64,000 bases of DNA from Trichaptum fuscoviolaceum (GCA_910574455.1 CAJSYZ010000008.1:2234707-2298706); one strand, 5' to 3'. Counted from the stretch's first letter, positions 22,940 to 35,511 are shown. Notes: generated by a model from the sequence alone, not told the origin. Numbers and translations: made by a program.

Positions 22940-25430
22940 ATACAGTAGTAAGCCCGGTCACCTACTAATTAATCGAGTAGCAATAAGAGGAAGGAGAAGA
23001 AAGAATTAAGAGTTGAATCAGAGCTCCAGCAAACTTTCCAGAGATGTTTTTATGAAATAGTACACGTTGAGTACAGCTACTATACAGGCTTGGTTAGGAT
23101 GTAATAGTAGTGCAAATAATTTAGTAAAGTATAAAAGAGTTATTGAATAAGAAGAAGGAATGGAGCTACAATCTACAATTTTGAATCCATGAAGTACGAG
23201 GTGTTTATAAAAAATGATGGAGATAAAGAGCACTTCTGGAATGTGCTACGAGCGAGGGCTAGTGCGTAACAATAACATTGCTCAAGGTCAGAAACAATTT
23301 CCACAAACACAACAGACTTTGCAAATTTGCTCACCAAATAAATCCTCCATATATTAATCATTCCTCTCATTCCGAGTCCTCAACTGCCATTCATAATTTA
23401 TCTGTTGGTCAGAGTCCCAGTCCGAGTCGACATCCGTCCACAGTTCTTCCTCCCAGTCTTCTTCATCGTCCCCGTCGTTGGGATCGTTGGGTCCTTCACT
23501 GTGCTCGTCGTCAGTCTCGGTATCCGTCTCGTAGCCAGTGTCAGATGATGGTTCATAGTGAGTGTCATCTCTCAGGATGTACGAAATAGACATCCGATTG
23601 GCTTGCATTTTTACTGTGGAGGTAATTGATGTTATGTGCACGAGCAGAGCAGAGTGATGTCAACTGTGAGGAGACTCGATCCATGGACAGCCTTTTTAAA
23701 GGCCGTCAGTGGCCTGGGATAAGCTACAGTCTGCCGCACACCGTCAACCTCCAGCAAATAATAGCAAATAATCCTTGAGATAATCAAAGGCAGTTTCGAG
23801 TAGCTACACCAGCCGAGCGAAGACAAAGAACGCCTAGAAACCAAGGGGGCGTAGCTATGGAATGTTGTGGTTAGCATGTCGTTAGTCCGCCCTACGATTT
23901 CATCTCCAGTCGCAGGTACCCAGATCTGTGGTTTTTGACCATCAACAATGAGTTTGCGACAAGAGACAATAGGCATGGGGTAGAGTGTGGATGATGGCAG
24001 GCAAACGAAAGCATGGGACGGTAGATTGGTCGTCGGCGGGCGAGGGGTCACTGAAACGGTTCAGATTATGCCTCAAGCCCTAATGCAGACACAGGTCGGT
24101 CCGTACGTTCCATAGCAGTTGTTCCTGGTCATCAGCATTGTATCGGGTTGTAGCTGCACATATTAACCTTCTCATCGCCAACTCTTCTGTACGAGGCACC
24201 CTTCGTCACACTCACGTGCTATATGTCACATCGTGCGTCGCAGTCATCAGAGTCCAATTGTATATGCGAGCACCATCTTTATGTACATTTGCCTCTTCAC
24301 GCGAACAGGCTCTTCACATATCTCAGCAGATCCTTTGGCTGGGAAGAGAAGGTAAGCACATGATTGATCAATATTTCCAAGGAACTTCAACTTACGCCAT
24401 GGGCTTTTGCGCCCTCTACCATAGCATGGATGCCATCGACTTCCATTCTGTCAGGGTCTTCATCATCTTGTCCATTTCTTTCACTTTGTGCACCAGGCCG
24501 CGAAAAGTTTAATGATTTCATCCGCTGACGGCGGCTAAAGCCTGAGCGCAACACCACTGTTAGGACTGCACGCCAACCCTCTACAGAGCTTGGATCTATT
24601 GGATCTGGAGCCGGGTAAGGTGGAGCATTACGCGGCGTGAACGAGAAGCTGAACGACGGCAAAGGGTTGGAGCGGGAGGGTGTGGGTGGCCGAGAGCCAG
24701 TCGCCAACGCCGACGTAGAAGGCGCGTAAGAAGGCAAGGAGGGAATAGATGTTGAGCGCGCGACATAAGGGCAATATGATCGATGTTCCTTCAGCAGGTC
24801 CAACTGACGCTTCGGCAATTGAGAAATGCGTCGTGCTGCTCGCGACGGTGTGGCGGGCACCGTCGGCTGTTTGGATGACGTTGCATTGCGAGTTGGTGTA
24901 GCCGGTACAGCGATCTCGGGAGGTGAAGACTTGAAAGCCCATAGACCAACCTTCCTCTGGCAAAGCGCACAGTATAGCAGTGCGGAATCTCGATCTTTCT
25001 GCGTTTCGGTCCTATGCAGCCCGTCCGTGACTGTCGACGAAAATCGTAGACCTGACGGCCTCGATGGACCAGGCGTGTCTGGAACTTGTTGAGAATGGTT
25101 ACCACTTGTGCGATTCGGAGTTGCTGGGGCTGAAGGCGCAACTGAGGCAGAGCGGCTGGACGATGGCGTACGGGGTCGCTGTTCTGATGGGAGTTGGGTG
25201 GGCGGAAGCGACCAGCCAAACAGAGCAGTCAAAATTGCGGTCTGCGACGGTGGTGGAAGCGTGGAAGAAGAATGTTGAACTGGTGACTCCTCTTCGTGTT
25301 CTGGGTCCTCTGCTTCTGAAGAAAGCCGTACGGCCGATACGGTCAATACTAGCGCATTAAGTTGCGCCGTAGTCTGTTGGAAGATCATTAAGGACTGAAG
25401 ACTGAGATGGTTAGCAGCAAAGTACGTACC
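22940..25430 (-). repeat. Segment B, duplicated inverted at 57290-59895
   Basis: B adjoins arm A directly and includes the 3' half of the ZC3HC1-like gene, the upstream region and body of an acidic short-protein gene and AT-rich DNA. The inverted copy B' is very similar (one residue change in the 84-residue protein; a handful in the 326-residue exon). B' stops inside exon 5 of the ZC3HC1-like gene, so B is the parental copy. Confidence 0.85.
23354..23608 (-). CDS. Short acidic protein (84 aa), copy in B
   Basis: The ORF starts MQANRMSISYILRDDTHYEP, has regularly spaced Asp/Glu-Thr pairs (GYETDTETDDEHSEG), an acidic tract (DGDDEEDWEEEL, DVDSDWDSDQQ) and a more basic end (RTRNERND). No signal peptide or membrane segment. 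The A/T-rich box about 90 bp upstream reads TTTAAAAA here but TATAAAAA in the B' copy. I know no family for it; the sequence suggests a disordered, nucleic-acid-mimic-like or chaperone-like acidic protein, which is speculation. Paralogues: 59225-59479, and truncated at 16547 and 35512. Confidence 0.55.
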   Translation of the reverse strand: MQANRMSISYILRDDTHYEPSSDTGYETDTETDDEHSEGPNDPNDGDDEEDWEEELWTDVDSDWDSDQQINYEWQLRTRNERND

Positions 25431-26451
25431 AGGGGATGTCGGACTTCGAGTCCATCTAAGACATTGGACTCGTCAAGAGCGAGAGCATTCGTTTTAACCT
25501 CTTTCGCCAAGGCAGATGGGGATTTCAAAGGAATGCAGTATATTGAAGCTGATATGCAGGTCAGTACTATCCCCTTCACCGTTATATTGTTCCTCTCTCT
25601 CACCTTCGCACTGCCGTGATTTCCAAGGACACCTATCCTTATGGTTTTCTACTAGCCCCTTCCTTTGCTTTTCAAGCAGTGTACTCGCTAAGATAATGAT
25701 TATAAGAACCTAGACATTATAACAGAACGTCTTTCATACCTGCTTCCTTAGTCATTCCATCACGAGGCGCGACGACCCATGAACTCCTGCATATTCCACA
25801 TACGAGCCTATCCTTTCCATCGTTCACCCAGCCAGCTTTTGCGCACGCAAGTGCGTCTATTGCAGAGGGCTTGTTAGAGTAAGTCGCGAGCTTGAAGGAA
25901 GAAAGTCGCGATAAGAAAGAGACGGTAGAAGAAGGTCTGTATTCTGTTGCCCCAGGATAAGCTGCTACAGAATTTGGTAAGGGTGCAACGGCATGCGTAT
26001 CAGAAACTTGTCTGCGTTTCTTAGAGGCTGCGCGAGCTAAGATGGCGGACAGGTGGGGAGCAGTGCGTTGTAGCCGAGACAAATCATCTGGCTCGGATCT
26101 GCATGAGAAGCATGATTTAGCATACTTTCTCCAATAAATGGACATCATGAACGGACGATTGCTTAGGTCTCGAAGTCTTAATGCCATATTTTGCGAGTGT
26201 TGAATATAACGACGTCCGCATACGCGTCTTCTTCACTGGCGGGGAGCTGTCATCGTTCGATTGTAGAGCAGCGTCCAGAGAGTACAGGGCATCGTCAATT
26301 TTGCGCTAGTGTTTGATGTTAGACACCTTACAATGGAGTACATTGGTGAGCTCACCTTCGTCGTCTTCATTGGTGAGGCGGGCGCTATGAGGTTGGAAGA
26401 ACCGGATGGGTCTGGCTGGGACAAGCTGGCGGTTGCAGGCTCACTCAGCAT
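24297..26451 (-). CDS. ZC3HC1/Rsm1-like C3HC zinc-finger protein
   Basis: Seven exons are inferred: 26451-26356, 26305-26157, 26098-25740, 25687-25604, 25548-25430, 25373-24396 and 24338-24297. Lengths sum to 609 codons in frame (608 aa). The C3HC finger is built from exon 3 (LAKYGIKT upstream, then FLSRLSSFKLATYSNKPSAID, CAKAGWVNDG, RLVCGICRSSWV) and exon 4 (EKQRKGLVENHKDRCPW), supplying the Cys ligands and the His-Cys pair. The Rsm1 part follows: LYCALCQRKVGLWAF and LLKEHRSYCPYV. Relatives are nuclear-basket or mRNA-export proteins (human ZC3HC1/NIPA, fission yeast Rsm1). One donor (GTCCGT, exon 2) is weak but needed for frame. It diverges from the membrane-protein gene at 26889. Confidence 0.9.
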
Positions 26452-26888
26452 TAGGATATGGATGTTACTGTCAGAGGATACTGTATATGAAGGAAATGAC
26501 TTTGTCGAATTGTAGAGTACCAGTGTGTGTGGGAAGCTCACTGAACTGCAAGTGATTGAACTGGCCGATCAGTGCCTTTTACCACGATGCTTGAACTTGA
26601 ACCAAACCTTCATCTCTGTCCTTGCGCATCACCATATTTCACTTTATCTTGATACTATGAAACTATTTTCTGCTGCCTTTCTGTCTAGCCTAGACGACTC
26701 TGCATCACTAACAAGCGATGAACGTGCGGGTTCCAGTCAGCTTGCCAGCCCCTCCATGTCAGCCCAGGACAGTTGTGCATTCCACATAAGATTTGTATTA
26801 TCGGCTCTGAATGATGCACTGCAGCGTCCTGTGTCCAGCACGCACTGCTCGGTGAGGGATACGGCCTTTCGTTCCTTAATTCCTGATA

Positions 26889-28831
26889 ATGGCACCCTTC
26901 CCTGTCGCCAACAGCACTCTAGTCTCGGCAATACTCCAACACTCCTTGATAAATACTTCCGCTCTTTTGCAATCTTCTCTTCTTCACGCTCGAACGGCGA
27001 CGCCTGTAGGACCATCGACCCAAACTTCGACATCCGTAGAAGGGGTCCCTGCAACATCCTCGGGCGGAAGCACATACGCTAATTCGCCTCGTACATATAT
27101 CGGAATAGGACCTGCTATCGTAACTAATATTCCGGCCCTGGCCTACAGTAATGGGTCATCTTCTCGTGCATCAACGCACCCGAGGTTAGGCTTTATCGCA
27201 CTAGTGAGCCTCGTTCCAATTCTCTTCGCCATTGTCGGCTACCTGGTCTGGCGACGCTCTCGAAAGCGGCAGTCCCCTGCGCGACCGCCCATTCGGCCAA
27301 GACAGAAGAGAAGTGAAACGGCTCGCGCACTCGCAGCTGGGGAGGATCCTCCTCCGTCGTTGGCTTCATCCCTGCCTCGGGATATTATTCGGGCCATGAA
27401 TGCAGCGCCTGGTCCTACCACAGCTACTGGTGACGAGACTGACGGCAAGCATGAATACCCTCCTTCCTCCGCCACTCCTAATAAGCCATCGGATCCGCCA
27501 TATACTTATTTCTCGACTGCACTTGAAATTTCGCTCCCCCCTTTACCAACCTGGGAAGTAACAAGCCCAAATTCTAGTGCACCGTCAAGTCCTGGTCCAA
27601 CGACGCCCACTTTCAGCCCTTCCTCTCTCGCAGCAGACGATAAGGCCACTCTGGATAGGTTTAGTTGGGACTTCAAATGTAAGGGCAAACTTGACTCTGC
27701 AGACTCCGACTCTGGGATGCTCTCTGACGATTATGATCCAATTCTCGTCGAAGATGTTGGACGTGCAGGCGATACTTTGAGCTCAAACGACCGTGACACT
27801 GATGATCGTCAACTATCACAAGAAGATATTGGCTGTGTGGAGGTAATTACAAGCACTGAGTGCGAACCATCTGATTCGACTTGTATCAACGTCCGTGGCG
27901 AGGTCTTCGTGCTAGTCCCTAGTACTAGCAGTCCGAAAGCGAACGCAGGGAAAGAGCTTCTCGGTCCTGGATGTCCCTTATCTTCCAACAACTGTACTCG
28001 CTCTGACGCATCCTCGCCTCTGAATACGTCTTCATCCACAGTCAGCTCTGCGTTGCTCTCTGCTTTAGGTCTAGATGGTTTTGACTCGAGCACTTCTCAG
28101 AAAGCGTCAACAAACTCATCGTTTCCCATGCCCATTGCGGATGAGCCTCCAAGACTGGAACACATCGTTGCGATGGACTCTTTCTCATTCGACATTGACT
28201 TCGAGCCTTTCCATATCCAAGTCGTTCAGTCGCGCCCTGCGAGCTCGAGTACTAAGGAGGCTTCACATGCCCACGACGAGACTAAGCAATCTATGACAGA
28301 CAACCTCGAAAGTAAGCTTCAGAGTGTCATTTCGACCCGTAGATCAGCCTCCCGCTCAGCTTCCACTGTTCTTCTTTATGACGATGACGATGAAGAAGTG
28401 AACGGGAGCCCGAAAGTCCGCCCCGTTATTTGCTCCCCGATTCACCGCTCAGAATCCCCAACGACTGCGAACTTAAAGCTAATGTCTTCCGCGTCGTCGT
28501 CTTCAGTAGTAACACCAAGGCTGGATCTCGTAGCCGAAACTCAGATTCATTCGGAGGAGTACACGTTCCCTGAATGTCCAGTTGTCCTGCCGGAGATCAC
28601 TCTGACTGATGTCACCAACACGAGCTACCTCCGTAGTTGCGATAGACTTCCTGGAGCTGTTAGCTCAGGAGGGGAGGATTCTATTAGAAGTCACTCATCT
28701 CGAAACCCTGTGAGCTACTCCTCATCCTTTTAACTACGGGACTCATGCTAAACAAACTCCAGGATTTTGAGGACTCGGTCTACAAGCCTCTTATCACTAG
28801 CTCGTCTGAGCAGCTGTTGTTTCTCATGTGA
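26889..28831 (+). CDS. Predicted single-pass membrane protein (629 aa)
   Basis: Two exons are inferred: 26889-28709 and 28763-28831, joined by a GTGAGC...CTCCAG intron; ignoring the intron gives a slightly shorter end (SYSSSF). The protein has a Ser/Thr-rich N-terminal 100 residues, one hydrophobic span at about 101-121 (GFIALVSLVPILFAIVGYLV) and a stop-transfer cluster WRRSRKRQ. A long Ser/Pro/Asp-rich tail of about 500 residues follows, with motifs such as DNLESKLQSVISTRRSASRS. This layout is typical of fungal wall-stress-sensor or SKG6/Axl2-like membrane proteins, but no conserved extracellular domain is visible. No cleavable signal peptide is obvious. Confidence 0.75.
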
Positions 28832-28867
28832 ATTACTATCTTCTCTCCCTTTCATTGTGCCTTTGTA

Positions 28868-29312
28868 AAAAACGTAGCTTATATTAATGACCTGAGCTTC
28901 CTTTCAGGTTGTACAGTCGTCATTCGATCATTTGCCTGTCATCATATCTGCTTTTTCTTTGATTCATCCCATTCATCCATCTCAGCGTCCCGCTCATCAT
29001 CCAACCACTATCATTGATCTTGCAACATTGCAATGTATTCCATGGCTCCCGCTCTAGGTTACTGTACGTCTTCTATGAAGTCAATTATGCGCTTGTAAAT
29101 CGGCATGTCCAATTCACCTCTGCAGAAACCAGTTCGCTTTGAGCCTTGCCCTGACAAGCCTTCAGTCGCGTTGAACCTGAGCTCTGAATATCGCGCGAAA
29201 TGCTTGAGAGGCTGAGTGGGGCACAGCGTGCGTCGATTTGATGTAAGATGAAGATTTGGGTATAGTTCGGATACAGAGGAGAGTCAGGAGCACAACTTGA
29301 ATGTGACTAAAA
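28868..29312 (+). repeat. Junction segment J (copy next to A')
   Basis: This 445-bp stretch matches 61154-61602 in direct orientation with few differences. It starts around aaaaacgtagctta and ends at aaaagtcaat, immediately before the arm. It thus extends the A'/A'' homology outwards. Arm A retains only a diverged trace of the last 60 bp or so. Confidence 0.85.
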
Positions 29313-30117
29313 GTCAATCTCGTGCGAACGCTCATGTTTATCTTCTGTTATCTCATAGCTCAACCTCAGATCTGTTTACTCGTCAACGATGACTTTATGG
29401 CTTACTGGGCTGTTAGAGATGAGCCACTGAGAGGACTGGATAAGTTAAACTTTCGTAGGAGAAGTCGGTGCATCGGTTCTGGATTGTTGGAAAACCAGCG
29501 GACTTGAACGAGCCGCAACTCTTTCATCGAATGAACATATTCTGAACGGTACTTTACTCGTAAGCCCCACACTGGCATCTTCAATTCCGATATCCAAACA
29601 GTTAGCAGGAAATTGGCTGCAAAATCTTGGCAACAGCCAGCCACCTACCTTTCGCGTCATTAGATCCAGAACCAAACTTTCATGTTTCCAGCCACTTTCC
29701 CGAGCTCCCCGCTGAAGTTTCCAATCATCATAGCCTTGCGCGCGATAGTATCTTGCTCATAACTCTGGAACTTCTCAGCTTGCGAACTCTGGCGCCTGAG
29801 GACTTGTACGAACTTCGCGTAGTAGGAACTCGCAACTCATTTTGGCACCGGCTCAAGCTTCAAGCGTTAGTGCATTGCCAGCCCTCGGGTGCAGCGAGCA
29901 CGGGCGATCTAGACTGTCAGCCACCTCCCTACCTCGTATATATTCCTAGCGTTTTCGTCCAGAGAGACCCTCATCGAATTCCCTCCTTGACTTCCTTCCT
30001 CCACCTCCTATTGTCATCTCCTTCATCCGTCCACTCCTTTGCCACCACACTCCTTTACCACCACACTCGTTCCACACCACGCTCCTTACCTGGAGAAGGA
30101 CGACTCTATGGACACGG

Positions 30118-30581
30118 AAGAGCAAGTCAAGGACGTTCCCTCACTGACGACAGCGGCAGCGTTGATCACAATTTCCCTCCGCTTCGCGCTTCGATAGTCT
30201 TGTTCACCTCAGACACGAAGCACGCTTGAGCAGCGCCTACTGGGCTGCCAACAAACAGGCCGACGCCGACAGGACATTCTTTCGTTCAGCAAGTAAGGTC
30301 GATGAGGTATACCTCGCATACACCAGTCTCGAGACGCAGATAGTTGTCGGGTGCGCTATGTAACTGGAGAGCCGGAATTCTCCTACAGCGCGCCTGGCTA
30401 TGACCAAACCAAAGATGAATCACAGACCGACGGGATAGTAAGTATATTTGCGGAAACCGACGCCATTGGAGATCTTTATTCGTCCGATGAGAAGCCAACC
30501 GAAGGACAACCCCATATGTCAGTGATATTACCAGCTACCGAGCCAAGTGCTAGTACTTGCCATGGCTTGGGATGCAAGTGA
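30118..30581 (+). pseudogene. Frameshifted copy of the repeat-unit short gene (A')
   Basis: Same layout as 22075-21601 and 62874-63348, including the ATG (MDTEEQVK) and the putative 50-bp intron. Here a base is missing in the GGTGCGCTATGTAACTGGAG region, where A'' reads gctatgtcaactgg, creating a stop after about 48 residues of the second exon. A second single-base loss lies near 30667. The other two copies are open at both places. Confidence 0.55.
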
Positions 30582-31119
30582 TCGGGTAACCTGACATGGT
30601 ATGTGCTATTCTTTTCTCTTGTTTCTCTTTGCTCACGTCTTATTACTTCCAAGGAACTTCGCAACGACAAATCATCAGCCATTTACAGCTCTCCAACCAC
30701 TCCAACTCCGCTTATACTTCGCCCATCGTGTTCTAGCCATTCAGGCTCTCTGCTTCGTCACTATCTGCACCATTTGACTCGAGTGGTGTCTGCTCGACAC
30801 TACCTTTCATTCGACCTTTGAACCTCAATAGAAAGTACCCCTGTTCCTCGACAACCTGTTTTCGCCGCCCGTGCCACCCGATCAGTGGCCGGACCAGCCC
30901 AGTATTCGCTATTCAAGCACCCCAATCCCAAAACGTTCGCCAAGTTCTTGTGCTACTCGTCGACTGATTCGCCTCCTTCGACGATTCTGCGCACAGGGTG
31001 TTGCTTCCGATGCACCCCGGACAACCCTCCATCGATCTGTCCATCATCGATCTACGCCTTTGCATCCGCCGCGCCAGCATATCCTCCGAAATGATTGTTG
31101 AGGACGCTCACTTGCAGGG

Positions 31120-31990
31120 CAATTAGAGTTGGCATCGTCTACTTGACATTGCCAGTATAGCAGAGGCTTTTTCATTACATCGTAGGCACCTTTTCTTCGA
31201 CGCTCGATCGTTCACTGACCTTCAGAGTTAGGATGTACGCCTCGGGTCCATTAGTTTGGACGGCAGGTCCCCTTCAAGTTCCGAAAACGTTAGTTTATGC
31301 TTCTTCTGTTCTTGAATACCATTCTAACTATCAGATGCAGTGTAGGAAGTTGCCACCCAGAAATACATTGTTCTGGGTCCAATCAAGTTGGCATTGTCTA
31401 CTCCTCATTGCCAGTATAGCAGAGGCTTTTCATTCAATTGTAGGAAGCACTTCTCTTCGATGCTTGATTACATACTAAACCTCAGAGTTAGTGTAAGCCT
31501 CGGGTCCATTAGTTTGGACGGCAGGTCCCCTTCCGAAAACGTAAGCATATTCTTCTCCATCTGTTCTTGAATGCCGTTCTCACCCTCAATTGCAGTGTAG
31601 GAAGTTGCCACCCAGGTATCCATCATTCTGGGTCCAATCGAGTTGGTATTGTCTACTCGACATAGCCAGTATAGCAGAGGCTTTTTCTTCGATTGTAGGC
31701 AGCACATTTCTTCGACCCTTGCTCATATACTAAACCTCAGAGTTAGTGGAAGCCTCGGGTCCATTAGCTTGGACGGCAGTTCCCCTTCCGAAAACGTGAG
31801 TTTTTTTATCTTCTTCTTTTCTTGTAATGCAGTCTAACCGTCAGACACAGTGTAGGAAGTTGCCACCCATTTTCCTGGGTCCAATCCTGAGTCCAATCTG
31901 TTAAGTGGCAAACCACTTCTGAAAATGTGAGCATTTACACTCTTATTTGCTTGCTACCTTTCTCACCCTCAGTCTAGGAAGTTTGCCATC
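31120..31990 (+). repeat. Tandem array, about 255 bp units with splice signals (A')
   Basis: Four units carry the sequence CCGAAAAC or CTGAAAAT before a donor: GTTAGT (about 31288), GTAAGC (about 31541), GTGAGT (about 31796) and GTGAGC (about 31928). Each is followed by a pyrimidine-rich stretch and CAG before TGTAGGAAG or TCTAGGAAG. A second possible intron in each unit begins GTAGG and ends with a branch-like ATACTAAAC (or similar) plus CTCAG. I found no single long frame through the array. Confidence 0.8.
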
Positions 31991-32127
31991 CAGACTTCAA
32001 CAACCATCCTGGTGCAGTTACCGAAGCACCCGAGTTTGCGTCCACTGAGCGACCTCGTTAATCATCCGCTTCCGACTCGACAGTTTCCTCGGCTTTCTGA
32101 CATTCGCCTGTCAGCGACCTACGATAC

Positions 32128-32374
32128 ATGCGACCTGTCGGGCTAGCGCCAAACACACCCTTGCTTGTCAGTCACAAGGATACTGGCGAACGTCGTGTCA
32201 AGTCCCGTGATGCACGACATTTGCTACTTGCTGCCCCTATTCATGATCGTAAGTCCACCTTTCTCTTGTTACGCGCTGCCATCCTAACTCCTTTTAACAG
32301 TGATCGAAAGGGACCCATTCCAGCAGTTCTCAGCAGCCAAGAAAGCAGAGTACCGAAGAAGTCATCAAGAGTAG
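32128..32374 (+). CDS. Small spliced ORF (64 aa), copy in A'
   Basis: Exons 32128-32248 and 32301-32374 mirror those at 20053-19807 exactly in length and splice sites. Only conservative differences occur (IHDRKS region, RRS versus RRR near the end). Conservation of the intron in both arms fits either a functional gene or simply a recent duplication. Confidence 0.4.
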
Positions 32375-32884
32375 AGCCACCCTGTCCTGAGGTCCCATGA
32401 ATCTCGAGTCTAGCAATGGAATCCAAGCGGCGACCAGTCAATCGACCCTCTCACCCACTCCCTGTGGTGCCTTGTCAACAGCAGGACTGTGCACAAGTCC
32501 TGCTGGGGGATTGCCTAGGCCAGGCATTTCCTCATCAGCGGCAGATCTAGGCCAGATCTAATGCTGCAAGGTTTGACTAGACAGACTGCGCCTAGGCCAG
32601 GCTCAGTCTCGTCGGCGTCAAGGTCGCCCACTAAGCGCACACGTTCTCGCGCCTCACGATTCCCGCTCTCCACGCAAAGACTCCACCGATGACGACCATC
32701 ACTCCTGGACATTCTGCTCTTTGACACTTCTGCTTGGCTCTGTACTCGCTCTGCTTCTGTGGTCCTTTCCCCTCACCTAGGGACCTTGGGATAGCTGTAG
32801 CTCTGGAAAGCAGCCTGGATTGACTCCTGCTCTGAGTCGATCCGTCTTTTCTTCTCACTCGTCTCGTTCTAATCTCTTGCTGGA

Positions 32885-34010
32885 CGATGTTGGATACTCA
32901 AGTGAACTACCAACACGCAATTACCGAGGAACGGCTGACATCAGTGCTTCGACCTATTAGAAGATATACACTATTGGTTGTAACAAAATCTTCGCTGCCG
33001 GGCTTAGCACTGACCTCGCCAACCTTTCGGAATTCCTGGTGGTCTACAAGACCAATCGACATCAAGACCGACTTCCATTTGACACTGATTCGCCTCTTTG
33101 TCACGCTCTTTGGATGGGTCTTCTGGCAAATTTCTCTTGCCTTCTTAATCTTGTCTCCATCATAATTTCCTGCTGGGCGATGTTCGACATTCAAGGAGTC
33201 CTTCGACCTACCACACACAAGTTCCGAACACCGGCTGGTTATCACCGCTTCGACCTATTAGAAGATATACACTAGTCGTTGTATCAAAATCTTCGCTGCC
33301 GGGCTTAGCGCTTGACCACGCCAAACACTCGGAATTTCTGGTGGTCTACAAGGCTGATCGACATCAAGACCGTCTTCCATTTGGCATTGATTCGCCTCTC
33401 TGCCACGCCCGTTGGATGGGTCTACTGGCACACTTCTGTTGTCTCCCTAGTCCTGTCTCCTTTCTTTTCCTCTCGTCCTTAAATCTCCTGCTGGGCGATG
33501 TTCGACACTCAAGGAGTCCCGTGACCTACCGCAAGCAAATACCGAAGAACGGCTGGCAATCACTGCTTCGACCTATTAGAAGATATACACTATTCGATGT
33601 ATCAAAATCTTCGCTGCCGGGCTTAGCAATTGACCACGCCAACCACTCGGATTTCCTGGTGGCCTACGAGACCGGTCGACATCAGGACCATCTTCCATCT
33701 GACACTGATTCGCCTCTTTGTCACGCTCTTTGGATAGGTCTACTGGCTATAAAACTCAATGTCTATCAAACCTTCTCTCTCTCAGTCTCTCTTATATACC
33801 CCGGTCTCCTTTTTTCGTTGATGCTCGATACTCAAGGAGTCTCGCAAGCTTCCACTCGTAATTACTGGACACCGACTGGCAATCACTGTTTCGGCCTACT
33901 AGAAGGTACTGCACTTCGCCGGGGACGGCCACTCTTGTAGGGAGAGTTGGTTATCGTCTTCTGCCGTTGTGATTCAGCCTTCGCTTTCGGGCTAAGCATT
34001 TGACCACGTC
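32885..34010 (+). repeat. Tandem array, about 300-320 bp units (A')
   Basis: Mirror of 18180-19310. Units are marked by cttcgctgccgggcttagca-type sequence and by the HQDRLPF / DSPLCHALWMGLL coding-like motif. The 199-residue open frame at 33341-33940 is identical in sequence to its partner in A. Confidence 0.85.
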
Positions 34011-35511
34011 AATATCCGGAATTCATTGGATTATGATCGTTCGACATCTCTGGCGCATATTCACCTTTTTAATTGTTTTCTCTATCTATGTCTCTATTCC
34101 TCTCTTGTACGTAGTACTCCACACACTCCTTTGGGCTTGATATGTTTCCTTTCCTACTTTCTCTCTCTCGTCTCTTCTTCCGTCTCTTAGTCTCTATATC
34201 TCTCTTGTACATAGTACTACACACACTCCTTTGGGCCTTGATTTTCATTATTTAAAATGGCATCGTATAAATTCATACTATCGACGGCTATCTGAGACTT
34301 CAAGTTTCTGCCGCAACTAACTTTACCGCTAATTTCCTGATACAAAACTTCAGCCGCAATCATAGTTTATGTATGACTGGTATTGTATCAACTGGACCTG
34401 TTTATGTAGGTGCCTAATTGATTTCATCTCATTTTGCATTGATCAGTGACGACAGTTATAGCTTTGCGCTCAGATACTTAGTACTACAGAGTAACCAGTG
34501 GCCGGGCCGGCGTCATCAATGACTCATCACTGGCATAGCGGCACTACTACTAGTAGTACTACTACGCCGTGCCGCCGCGCGCCAGCCCTCTTACAACCAA
34601 CTTTGCAGATCAATACCCTTCGCTATAGCTGTGAACCTATAACAGCAAGACTTGTTAGCACGGCTGCTACGGCTCAGATATTCTGGAAAGTATTAAGATT
34701 CTTGGGTTGGCGCAATCTCATCGTGAGCAACGAACAAATCACATATTTACTTGATTCTTGAAAGGACTCTTACAATGTGCACGTCCAGTCTGCTTCTACA
34801 GGGCTTCCACTCGCCCTTAGTCTATGAGGCAGACAACGAGTGACGATGCGCACGCCATCGAGGGCCACCAGCCCACCGCTTCCCCCTTCGAGATCATCCT
34901 ACGTCCATCGTAAAGGAGTAACTGATGCCTCTGATCTTTGAAGCTCTGCAGTGGTGGCTAGAAATCCTTTGTCTGTTCCGACTAGAGCAGCAGGCAAAGA
35001 CAATTTGATTGCTACACGAAACGAATCAGGTATGTACCGAACGTCGATGGTGGGCAACAGTTGTCGTTATCCTAAGCCACTATTGGCCTATAAGAAGGGC
35101 CCGCTTTGCGACCGAGCTACTAGTATTCACAGTCTTCGCTCCTCGAAAAACTGTGTCCCATTATGTGTCATACTGCATAATCATATGTCATATACTGCTA
35201 CGAACATCTCGACTCAGTCCTCTCTGCTCATTCGCACACATCCTGCCAGACGATGCACCCCGGGTCCCAACTCCCGACGCGATGTTTGACGTTCTATCTC
35301 GGCTTGAATCCGGTACCCCTTCCTATCAGCCGCCAATCTCATCCAATCCCATGGCAGTTGCCCTCGAACGGGATAAATCCTTGCTTGTCCCAGGTCACCG
35401 ACGTCCTTCATAAGGGCAGTCCATGAATCGAGTCTCCCTCGCAGTCATACCCTCTCTGCCCCGCTCGTTTTTCGGTACTTAATCACCTGTGCAGTTAACA
35501 TCCAGTCCAAG

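Noticed and set aside
29627..30229. 200-codon frame conserved in all three arm copies
   Set aside because: It opens with TTG, has no ATG near the start, and runs through a TATA box and a leader-like CACCACACTCC region. Its conservation is explained by recent duplication.
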